Shown one piece after another: positions 45,244 through 54,039 of a stretch of 64,000 bases of DNA. The translations under genes and the position numbers were made by a program. Position 1 is the first letter of the stretch, and each line of letters starts with the position of its first letter. The notes beneath the pieces were generated by a model that saw only the letters and a program-made list of their open reading frames with translations, was not told the DNA's origin and ran no database searches. This DNA comes from Symsagittifera roscoffensis (Eukaryota > Xenacoelomorpha > Acoela > Convolutidae), in NCBI RefSeq assembly GCF_963678635.1, contig NC_087065.1, positions 56,262,397 to 56,326,396 of the forward strand, written 5' to 3'.

Positions 45244-48200
45244 ATGTCAGATTTTGAATTCAAACCTATTCATAAATTTTTCAAAATCACAATCTCATCA
45301 ATAAAATATTTGAAAAATTCGAATTCCGATATCATTTCCTTACATGTCTATAATAATACACCTTACCAAGTAACATTACCTTTAGGACTTTTAGGATATT
45401 GTGAAACCAACGCTACAATATCACCAATACACGAAAAAGCCTATCGCGTAAATAATATACTCCAATTACTAGATATTTGCCAATCTACAATTCTTAATGA
45501 AGAATTATCTATAAATAATATAATAAGTAACGAAAACAGAAATACGGATTATTTCACAAAAACTCCATATTTCAAACCTACATTCAACATCAGTAACTAC
45601 ACAGAGAAACAACAAAAATTTTTAACAATGTTTAATTTCCAACATTCACAAATAACACAAGACGAATTCGAAAAATTAGCCAAACAGCTAATTAAATATT
45701 CATCAGTCTATGCAACATCAAAATTCGATGTTGGCAAAATCAGTTCATCACTACATCTCCCATTAAAACCAGACGCAGTTTTCAAAAAACAGAGAGCAAG
45801 TAAAGTACCAATTCACTTACATGATAAAGTAAACAGATTACTCGATATTTTAGAACAATACAACATTATATCACCAGTTAATAAAGAAGAACAACCAAAA
45901 GGCAACACATTCATCAACCCCGTTATCATTCTAGCTAAAGGAGAATCATTAAAAATCGTTCTCGATGCTAGATACCTCAATTCACTTATAGACGAATCAA
46001 AATGTAATTGGCCCATTGAACCAATACAAGTTATTTTAACAAAAATAAACGGCAAATACTTTACAACCGCCGATATGAATAGTGCATACAATCAAATGCC
46101 ACTAGATGAACAATCACGACGTTTAACACAATTTGTTATCGGAAACCAACAATATGAATTTAACCGCTTATTCTATGGAATATCCATAGGACCAGCAGCA
46201 TTTTCAGCTTTTATGAGCAAAATTTTTAGACCACTAATACTCAAGAAAAACGCAATCACCTATTTAGACGATGTTTTTATGCAATCACAAACAAAAGACG
46301 AAATGTTCGACGTTTTAGAAAAATATCACCAAATACTTCAGAACGAAAATCTGAAGGCCGCCCCCGATAAATCACACTTCTTTTTAACAAGAGTTAAATT
46401 CTTAGGACATAATATAGAAAGAAAAACAATCACTCCATTGAAATCACGCATTGACGCTATTCAAAAACTTCAACCACCAACAAATAAAAAGAAAATCCAA
46501 GAATTCCTTGGAATGTTAAACTTTTTAAGTAAATATGTTTATAAAATGCAATTATATCTACGACCATTTTACAACATCCTTAGACAACAAAATAATTTTG
46601 AATGGAATACAGAACATCAAACACGATTTGAAGAAATAAAGAAACTTTTAACTGAACAAATTTCAAACACAATTCCAGATTCAAATCAACCATTTTATGC
46701 AATGTGCGATGCTTCCAACTTTGGCATCGGTGCAGCACTATTACAATCACATAATGGTACAAATAAAATGAACCTCATATCAGCAAATTCTCGATTATTC
46801 ACTCAAGCAGAGCTACAACTCTCAACTCTAATGAGAGAATGTACAGCCATAATATATACACTGACAGAATATGAATTTCTGATACTTGGATCAAAACATC
46901 CAACAGTTTTATTCACAGACCACAAACCAATCATTTTTCTTTTCACACAGAAATCTAACCCAAACCACCGAGTTTACAGATTTCAACTAATTCTAATGAA
47001 ATTTCCAAACTTACATATAGTTTGGACTGCAGGAAAAAATCTTGCATTACCAGACACCTTAAGTCGAAATACACCACCTGAATTACTTACACGAAAAACA
47101 ACAGTTGAAATACCCAAAAACATAAAATTCTACCTTGCAGAAAACGAAACATCACCCCGATTGGAATGCAAATATGCAGTAAAAACTGATATTGAACAAT
47201 CACAAATAAATAATTTACAACATTTCCCACTTTATCTAGATTGTCAAAATAATCATTATGAAGTTGATTTACTTGGAACATCAACTTTCAAACCAATCCC
47301 ATATTCTCAATGGATAAAAAATAACACCCAACAAAAACGAACAAAACAACACCCACCTAAAAAAGACCATTTTCCACTAATTGAAAAAGAAGATTTGACT
47401 GATAAAATAAATTTATCAGGACCACAAACAAATGATTCAAAATACACAATAAATCAAGTTTTTGACCTTCACGACCCACTTGATACAATACCCTTATCTA
47501 AATTCGAAATCGAAAACATTTTTCTCCCCCCAACAGAAACAATTACAATTTCAACACTGAAACAATATCAAAACCTTGACCCAGTAATTAGACAACTGAA
47601 ATCATGGCACAAATATAAAACTAAACCTATCAAAGCAGATTCAACCATTCTAGGAAACAAAACACTCCTCCGATACTTTCGCAAATTTAATAACACAACA
47701 ATTAATGAAACTACAGACCTTTTAGAATACAACTTAAACGAATCCATAGTCCCCTGTCTCCCTGTAAGTATGATTCTTATAGCTTTTAATATTTCACATA
47801 CACAAAATATTAAAGGACACTCTGGATCAGAAAAAACATATTCAAATTTTATACAAAATTTTTACTTCCCAAATGCACCAATTTGGATAAAAGTACTATG
47901 CAATGACTGTATAGTATGTCAACTAAATAAACCTTACCCAAATCAAAAACAAATAGCACAAAAACAAGATTTTAAAGGACAAAGTTTGTACTTTAATCAT
48001 CGTATCTCATTTGATACTAAAGGACCAATTTCACCCTCATCAGAAGGAAACTCCTACATTATGGTAATTGTTGACGCATTTACACATTATGTAGCACTTA
48101 ACCCAGTACCACATTGTAACGCTTATTACGCTTACACAACACTCTATGAACACTGGATAGCAAAATTTGGACTACCAGAAATTTTAGTTACAGACAATGG

Positions 48201-49275
48201 TACAGAATTCATAAATAATGAAATAATAACACTATGTCATTTATACAACATTAAACACAAACCACGTACATCTCATGCACCTTGGACAAACGGCTTAGTC
48301 GAATGTATGAACCGTTCACTACAAGAATATCTTAGATGTATCATCAACGGAAATGATACAAAATATACCGAATGGTCAGCAGATGTAAAATTATTTCCCT
48401 TAGCATATAATTCACAAATTACGACAACTTTAGGAATGTCACCATACGAAATGGTTTTTAACCAAAAGCCACGCAAACCAATAATGTTTACAGCAAATTC
48501 TCATAAAAACGCACAAGGTTATTGTCAACCAACTAAAGACTCAATTTGTTATAACCTCCCATTACATACTCACGATGAAGATCATTTTCATCACCCACAA
48601 ATTCTTAAACTAGCCTCCGGTACACACACCGAATGGATTTTAAATAGAGATAAGAAACACAATGAAATTTACCAAAAAATAACGAAAAAGTTATTACAAA
48701 GACAAAACATAAATGACCAAATCAATTCACGTTTTACACCAGCTTCCGATTTAAAAATTGGAACATTTGTTTTAATACCTAATTTTAATACTCAAAAAGG
48801 AATTTCTAAAAAATTACAACCCCTCCGAAAAGGACCCTACCAAATAATTGCAAAACCCACTGATGTCACATATAAAATTACCGACTCAAACAAAAAAGAA
48901 ATTGTTCAACATCGAAACAACCTATTACCTTATTACCCAAAAGAATACGCACTCCGCGAATTAACTCAATTATATTCTTTCACAGGATTAAAAATCATTC
49001 AAAATGAACCACATCTGAAAAACACAGAACAAAATGATAACCCCACCGAAAATCAAAACACAAAACCAACCGCCACCAAAAACAATACACAAAACCATAA
49101 AGAATCTCCAAAACTAAGAAAAAATAGAAAAATGACAGAACAAATAATACCCCAAGAAGAAATAGACAAATCAGAACATAGAAAAACAACAAGACTCCGA
49201 AATCAACCACGTAAAAACTACAAAATGTTCATCCCCCAATCTAAAATACTAAAGAAAGTAGAATTTAAAAAGTAA
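45244..49275 (+). CDS. pol: Pol: reverse transcriptase, RNase H, integrase (1,343 aa)
   Basis: Ty3/Gypsy domain order. The reverse transcriptase spans about 185-385, with the NPVIILAKG strand, the DMNSAYNQMPL segment carrying the first catalytic Asp, and the YLDD box at about 339-342. RNase H starts near 478 (MCDASNFGIGAALLQ) and includes a TDHKPI element. The integrase zinc finger has His 852/859 and Cys 889/892. The catalytic triad is D924, D984 and E1020, a D-x35-E spacing. A GPY motif (KGPYQII) lies near 1196, followed by a Lys-rich tail. All catalytic residues I checked are present and there is no internal stop. It copies the RNA genome to DNA and integrates it. Confidence 0.95.
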   Translation: MSDFEFKPIHKFFKITISSIKYLKNSNSDIISLHVYNNTPYQVTLPLGLLGYCETNATISPIHEKAYRVNNILQLLDICQSTILNEELSINNIISNENRNTDYFTKTPYFKPTFNISNYTEKQQKFLTMFNFQHSQITQDEFEKLAKQLIKYSSVYATSKFDVGKISSSLHLPLKPDAVFKKQRASKVPIHLHDKVNRLLDILEQYNIISPVNKEEQPKGNTFINPVIILAKGESLKIVLDARYLNSLIDESKCNWPIEPIQVILTKINGKYFTTADMNSAYNQMPLDEQSRRLTQFVIGNQQYEFNRLFYGISIGPAAFSAFMSKIFRPLILKKNAITYLDDVFMQSQTKDEMFDVLEKYHQILQNENLKAAPDKSHFFLTRVKFLGHNIERKTITPLKSRIDAIQKLQPPTNKKKIQEFLGMLNFLSKYVYKMQLYLRPFYNILRQQNNFEWNTEHQTRFEEIKKLLTEQISNTIPDSNQPFYAMCDASNFGIGAALLQSHNGTNKMNLISANSRLFTQAELQLSTLMRECTAIIYTLTEYEFLILGSKHPTVLFTDHKPIIFLFTQKSNPNHRVYRFQLILMKFPNLHIVWTAGKNLALPDTLSRNTPPELLTRKTTVEIPKNIKFYLAENETSPRLECKYAVKTDIEQSQINNLQHFPLYLDCQNNHYEVDLLGTSTFKPIPYSQWIKNNTQQKRTKQHPPKKDHFPLIEKEDLTDKINLSGPQTNDSKYTINQVFDLHDPLDTIPLSKFEIENIFLPPTETITISTLKQYQNLDPVIRQLKSWHKYKTKPIKADSTILGNKTLLRYFRKFNNTTINETTDLLEYNLNESIVPCLPVSMILIAFNISHTQNIKGHSGSEKTYSNFIQNFYFPNAPIWIKVLCNDCIVCQLNKPYPNQKQIAQKQDFKGQSLYFNHRISFDTKGPISPSSEGNSYIMVIVDAFTHYVALNPVPHCNAYYAYTTLYEHWIAKFGLPEILVTDNGTEFINNEIITLCHLYNIKHKPRTSHAPWTNGLVECMNRSLQEYLRCIINGNDTKYTEWSADVKLFPLAYNSQITTTLGMSPYEMVFNQKPRKPIMFTANSHKNAQGYCQPTKDSICYNLPLHTHDEDHFHHPQILKLASGTHTEWILNRDKKHNEIYQKITKKLLQRQNINDQINSRFTPASDLKIGTFVLIPNFNTQKGISKKLQPLRKGPYQIIAKPTDVTYKITDSNKKEIVQHRNNLLPYYPKEYALRELTQLYSFTGLKIIQNEPHLKNTEQNDNPTENQNTKPTATKNNTQNHKESPKLRKNRKMTEQIIPQEEIDKSEHRKTTRLRNQPRKNYKMFIPQSKILKKVEFKK

Positions 49276-49875
49276 TTTTAAGATTTTATACTTCATAATC
49301 TTGAAACCTCCGTAACATTTTTCATTTCAATTTTCAAAATAACATGCTCACAAGTACGCAATAATTCTAGTTCAAAATAGACCAATAGGATTCATCCAAT
49401 CCGCCACCTTCTCTAACTCAAACTAAGACCAACTAGACGAATAATCTAGAACTCCAGGCACATCTCTAACTATAACTTTACAACCTCCAGGTCAAAAATA
49501 AGCAAACCACTCCAACTTGACAGTTAAAATAAATATCACCATAATACCGTACCCCTCCCTTATCTAATAACCCAAAGATCAACAATATTTCCCCAACTCA
49601 GACCACGAATACCCCCAAAAACAAATTTGATAACTTAGCCTAAAGTAACAAAATGAAGATTTTAATTAGCCTAAAGTATAAAAATCTCACCATACCCCGG
49701 ATCATTTGACAAACAAAAATAAAGAAAAAGACGACCTCCCAGTCACCATGAAAATTGCCCCCAACAATTTTTTACAAAACTCAACCCACTTGTCAAAAAA
49801 CTAATAAATAATTCGACCACACTAGAAAATCGCCTCAAACAGCAAAAAATATTCGACCAAGAGATCATTTCTTAA
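49276..49875 (+). other. Noncoding spacer downstream of pol, partly conserved
   Basis: No ORF. Blocks such as ctctaactataact, acctccaggtcaaaaat, agcaaacca and a doubled ttagcctaaagta (about 49636 and 49668) are kept in the diverged deleted element. This suggests an RNA or DNA control element, for example a splice acceptor region for env mRNA or an RNA-export signal. Confidence 0.5.
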
Positions 49876-50106
49876 ATGCTTTTCTCTCAAACAGTTGCTC
49901 AAATACTTATAAATTTTAAACATTTTTTTTCAATACTTGAAGCTTTTATAATATTTCTTTTTGATATACTTGAATATTTTCTAATAATCCTAATCATTTT
50001 TTGTAACATTTTTTTAATTTTCTACACAATACTCGAACTATTCCTCCAACTTTCCAAAACCCTTGAATATATCCACAGGTACGATTTTCACAACTTGTCT
50101 AAATGA
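49876..50106 (+). CDS. Small membrane protein ORF a, 76 aa
   Basis: Very hydrophobic: roughly residues 15-60 are Phe/Ile/Leu-rich, enough for one long or two close membrane helices (ILEYFLIILIIFCNIFLIF). A short polar C-terminus follows. It ends in ATGA, sharing its stop with the start of the next ORF. Small hydrophobic proteins of this size in viruses are often membrane-remodelling or channel-forming, but that is an analogy only. AT-rich DNA can create such frames by chance. The ATGA overlap and position argue for a gene. Confidence 0.45.
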   Translation: MLFSQTVAQILINFKHFFSILEAFIIFLFDILEYFLIILIIFCNIFLIFYTILELFLQLSKTLEYIHRYDFHNLSK

Positions 50107-50291
50107 TACGAACAATTTTCAGTAGAACTGATATTTTTTTATTGTTTGTAATTTTCATAACATTTTTATCATCCCTCATTTTGACCATATGTAAATGTAT
50201 AAAGAAAGCAATCATCACATTTGCCCTAGCAACAATTTTTCTAATTATTTTTTTGGAAGAATATTATAATAAACATAAACCTTCCCACTAA
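50103..50291 (+). CDS. Small membrane protein ORF b, 62 aa
   Basis: Starts within the ATGA that ends ORF a. Two hydrophobic segments (IFLLFVIFITFLSSLILTI, about residues 11-29, and AIITFALATIFLIIFL, about 36-51) flank a short basic turn (CKCIKK), a helical hairpin topology. The polar tail is EEYYNKHKPSH. It stops 5 nt before the next open frame. Translation may be coupled to ORF a by stop/restart. Confidence 0.48.
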   Translation: MIRTIFSRTDIFLLFVIFITFLSSLILTICKCIKKAIITFALATIFLIIFLEEYYNKHKPSH

Positions 50292-50296
50292 AGTAA

Positions 50297-51442
50297 CAAT
50301 TCAAAAATCCATCAAAAATTGCTACCCAACAGTCACAGAATCAGTCTTCACCGACAACATCCCAAGATAATCCAACACCACCTTCAACTACTCAAAATCC
50401 TCAAACACCTACACGAATTTCTTTTCAAGACAATCCATACACTTTTGAAGAACGGCACGCTCGTTTATCTGAACCACTAGAACCAGTTCAACGACAAGCA
50501 TCTCTAAGTGAACCAACATATAATCTTTACCCAACACTACCACAAGAACTAAGTAGAATACGAAACCTTAGTCAAAACCAAAACACAACAGAAATAAATA
50601 GACAAATTATACATCCTCGACGAAATAGAAATTTTCAAACTCCCCGAGTTCATTTTGATATACCTCAATCCCCACCACAAACCACTCCAGAAAACACCAC
50701 TGGTATCACACCAGAAACTCCTACACTTTTTTCACAACGAAGCACTTCAAGTCTACCCTCAGACTACTTAGGTTCAACACCAACATCTGAACAAATACGT
50801 GAAAATCCTTTTAACCCCACAAACCAAACATCACGACTGCCATATTGGACTACACATTCATTTACACAAGGTGAACCAAATTTAGTCAATGACCCCATAG
50901 ATATTTCTACGGATACAACAACATCCTCATCACTACCAGAAACATTATCACTACCATCAACACCATCAATAAGCCAATTTTCACCACTACCCTTTAACTT
51001 AAATTTTCCAAATAATCTCGACGCCAGATATCGAGAACAATCATCAATAAATATTCCTTTAAGACTAGATTGGAATACATTCACAGCACCTCCACCATTA
51101 TTTGGACAACATCAAGAAAGTAACCGCCTTCATAACTGGGCACTTAATAGATTACAATATCGCCAAGATATTCACAACGATATCCGTGATCACAATATTC
51201 AAATACTCCAACAAAACAGTTTACAATTAAAGTTTGAAATCACAGTTAAATTAAACAATATTACACAACATCCCTACCCATTAAATCCACCTAACATAAC
51301 AGCACAATCACTACCACCACCTTTTATAACTACTGAAGTAATATATAAATACGACAGATATACCAAAAACACAATCGGTTACATTACATTTTATAATCCA
51401 TACTCAGGATTATCATACACATGTATATTCAAAAATTATTAA
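50297..51442 (+). CDS. 381-codon Ser/Thr/Pro/Gln-rich ORF with no ATG
   Basis: An uninterrupted frame from the TAA at 50294 to the TAA at 51440, in which I found no in-frame ATG. The first 240 residues are Pro/Ser/Thr/Gln-rich and probably disordered. The last 130 look folded, with LRLDWNTFTAPPPLFGQ and later TIGYITFYNPYSGLSYTC. It overlaps the env start by 22 nt in another frame. It must be expressed by splicing onto an upstream start, by a non-ATG start, or be a decayed ORF that lost its start. Codon composition resembles that of gag and env. Confidence 0.6.
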   Translation, partial: QFKNPSKIATQQSQNQSSPTTSQDNPTPPSTTQNPQTPTRISFQDNPYTFEERHARLSEPLEPVQRQASLSEPTYNLYPTLPQELSRIRNLSQNQNTTEINRQIIHPRRNRNFQTPRVHFDIPQSPPQTTPENTTGITPETPTLFSQRSTSSLPSDYLGSTPTSEQIRENPFNPTNQTSRLPYWTTHSFTQGEPNLVNDPIDISTDTTTSSSLPETLSLPSTPSISQFSPLPFNLNFPNNLDARYREQSSINIPLRLDWNTFTAPPPLFGQHQESNRLHNWALNRLQYRQDIHNDIRDHNIQILQQNSLQLKFEITVKLNNITQHPYPLNPPNITAQSLPPPFITTEVIYKYDRYTKNTIGYITFYNPYSGLSYTCIFKNY

Positions 51443-54039
51443 ATTTTCTCCAACTCCTTTTTCTAGTAACCTCAAATCAAAACATAAACCCTTCCCCTCG
51501 TACAGGACCACAAGATTTATTAGTAACACATTACGATTGCGAAGAAAATGAACAAAAAACACTACACAAATATGCAATAAATCAAGTATCACAATGTGAA
51601 ACAGAACCACAAGCTATAGAAACCACAGATATAATAGCAACACTCTATTCAAAAGCCCGAGCAACAACAGTTACAGGTTATAAATTCACAGCAACATTTT
51701 CCGAAAAGAAAGTACATTGTTCACAAGTCTCGAACGGAAACAAAAACCGACTTGACCATGAATCATTCTATCAAAGTAATATAGAACGTCTTTTACATCT
51801 CAATCCCGACGATTGTAAAAATGAATTACTTAGACTAAACATCACACGAAATAAAAACTCCCAAAGAAAGTTAGTAAATTTTCAAGTTTTTTCAGACTCT
51901 GTACATCAATCACAACTTGAAAGACACCAAGGACATATAAAACTAGACGAAAAATACCCGTATAACGGCGCACACGGACGATTAACCTATGACCTACATG
52001 ATAAACATTGGATACCACACATTGGTATAAATAACCCATCAAACTGCAAAGCAGACACGAAAAATAAAGGATACCAAGAAATAATGTTTTTCGATTGGAA
52101 AATACAACTCGAAAAAATACAACTCACACGAGATTTATCTGATAATACAATGATCTATCAAGGAATCCGACTACCTTGTAAAAATGATCAAGGATATTGC
52201 GACCCTACAACAAGAACACAAGCAACAATTGTTTGGTTCCCCGAAGATACATGTACAACATTTCAAGTAGCAAAAATACACGCTCGTATGATAAAATTTC
52301 ACGAAAAATATTTCATACAATCAATTCCTTATGAACAAGTCCATCCATCACGCAAACTAAGTTCCGATTTTAGAAACATAGACAATATAGAAAATAAATT
52401 GACACGTTTTCAAATATATCAAGAAACAGAACTTGCATGTAAATACAGGAATCCACTTCACAGAACACAATACTCTGAAATATTAGTTGAATATGAAAAA
52501 GGATTCGACATGACCACTGGAAAAGTAAAAATTGACCCATATGCCACAGGTCATCCTCTAAACGAAGGAACATCCTATATACCAGTTAATTTTGAAAAAA
52601 ACAACGGACAACCTGGTGGACATCTAAAACCTTATGACACCAGAAGCACACGCTTACAAGAATTATCACTAATGAATACTACATATTTCGGTAATATCCA
52701 CTATGATATTCATTTGGATATGAAACTAGACTATACAATTAGCCGCATTTTTCAAGAAATGTCACTCTCCGAATTAGAAACACTACACCAACTATGTGAA
52801 TTAGAACGAACACAAATATTACAATCACTTGCACTAGCAGTATTAAAAATACCCTACGCAGGATACTTATTATCTGGAAATAGATCAAATTTTTTAGACT
52901 ACGAAGGAAACATCTTATGGTTTTATACTTGTACTAAAAAAGTATCACCACTATACGTTTTTGAAGATAAACGATGTTATAAAAGAATCCCTATCTTTTA
53001 TAAAAATAAAGTACATTTCGTGGATACACTTTCACGAAGAACCTATTTCTGGGATACCGCAGTCCCATGTGGATCAGAAAATAGCCACAATGTAGTACAA
53101 CTAAACCCTGATGAAAATAAATATTACCTTCTCACTCCATACCCCACATTAATGCAATCACTCAAAAAATTTTCACCAGAAAGCATTCGCGCTATTGCTC
53201 GAAACCCAAATATAGACTTACAATCAATAGGAATCTATTCAAAATCAGATATTCAACATCACATTAGAACACAACAATTCCAAGAATTATTAACACAAAT
53301 GGACACTATACAAAGACAATCAATAGACCAAAATTTACGCAAACTTGCAGAAACCGCAGGATTTGCCGATATCTACACGCAAGACTATAGCGGATATTTT
53401 AAAGACATTAAAGATTATATATATCTAAACGGCGAAAAATACCGTCCCCAAGATATATCACCAATCAACATTTTTAGCTTTGTTACACTCAAAAATGAGA
53501 TCCTTGATTTTCTAGGATGGCCCTACTACATCTTAGAAAAATTGACTATTTTATACGCAATGTTTAACTTTATTGGATTTCTTTTCTCACTCTTAAAAGG
53601 AATCTACAATACATGTGCTATACACACACAAGTAAACAGACAAGCAAGCGTAGCACGCATACTCTTTGCAGGATTTTTTGGAATTTTTTCCACATCCATA
53701 AACAAAATTCTTTTAGACGCACAAATAAAAGAATATAACACAAAAATAACAACACGACAAAATACATACGACGAAGAACATAACAATGTAGACATAACGC
53801 CAACGGCACCACAATTACCACCCCTACCAAATAACCATCCACTATCCCTAGTCCCACGAAATTTTCGAAATTTAGCAATCACACATAATCCAAATTTTCG
53901 ACTCAATACATCACAAAGTCCCGTCCAACATATAATGACACACCAGTCACAAGATGATAATACTTATGAACAAATTATTGAACAGCCCCATACCACCGCT
54001 TTTCAATCTCAAAATAATAATTTTTTTAGCCCACGATGA
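51421..54039 (+). CDS. env: Envelope-like glycoprotein, 872 aa
   Basis: The N-terminus (LLNFLQLLFLV, residues 6-16) fits a signal peptide. The ectodomain of about 680 residues has paired-Cys motifs: LPCKNDQGYC near 256-265 with a following TIVW and a Cys at about 284, then WFYTC, CYKRIPIFY, FVDTLSRRTYFW and VPC around 500-563. The main transmembrane helix is about 706-727 (ILYAMFNFIGFLFSLL) with a second hydrophobic stretch near 744-760. The roughly 110-residue tail contains PTAP (794-797) and PPLP. The Cys/Trp layout is reminiscent of glycoproteins of arthropod mononegavirus- or chuvirus-like origin that LTR elements have acquired; this is inference. Its stop is shared with the next start (ATGA). 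Confidence 0.8.
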   Translation: MYIQKLLNFLQLLFLVTSNQNINPSPRTGPQDLLVTHYDCEENEQKTLHKYAINQVSQCETEPQAIETTDIIATLYSKARATTVTGYKFTATFSEKKVHCSQVSNGNKNRLDHESFYQSNIERLLHLNPDDCKNELLRLNITRNKNSQRKLVNFQVFSDSVHQSQLERHQGHIKLDEKYPYNGAHGRLTYDLHDKHWIPHIGINNPSNCKADTKNKGYQEIMFFDWKIQLEKIQLTRDLSDNTMIYQGIRLPCKNDQGYCDPTTRTQATIVWFPEDTCTTFQVAKIHARMIKFHEKYFIQSIPYEQVHPSRKLSSDFRNIDNIENKLTRFQIYQETELACKYRNPLHRTQYSEILVEYEKGFDMTTGKVKIDPYATGHPLNEGTSYIPVNFEKNNGQPGGHLKPYDTRSTRLQELSLMNTTYFGNIHYDIHLDMKLDYTISRIFQEMSLSELETLHQLCELERTQILQSLALAVLKIPYAGYLLSGNRSNFLDYEGNILWFYTCTKKVSPLYVFEDKRCYKRIPIFYKNKVHFVDTLSRRTYFWDTAVPCGSENSHNVVQLNPDENKYYLLTPYPTLMQSLKKFSPESIRAIARNPNIDLQSIGIYSKSDIQHHIRTQQFQELLTQMDTIQRQSIDQNLRKLAETAGFADIYTQDYSGYFKDIKDYIYLNGEKYRPQDISPINIFSFVTLKNEILDFLGWPYYILEKLTILYAMFNFIGFLFSLLKGIYNTCAIHTQVNRQASVARILFAGFFGIFSTSINKILLDAQIKEYNTKITTRQNTYDEEHNNVDITPTAPQLPPLPNNHPLSLVPRNFRNLAITHNPNFRLNTSQSPVQHIMTHQSQDDNTYEQIIEQPHTTAFQSQNNNFFSPR

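Noticed and set aside
45200-45244. Programmed frameshift between protease and pol
   Set aside because: Both lie in the same frame, so a frameshift is not needed; only a TAA separates them.
48273-48476. Minus-strand ORFs inside gag, pol and env
   Set aside because: All are antisense shadows of long coding frames with convincing domains.
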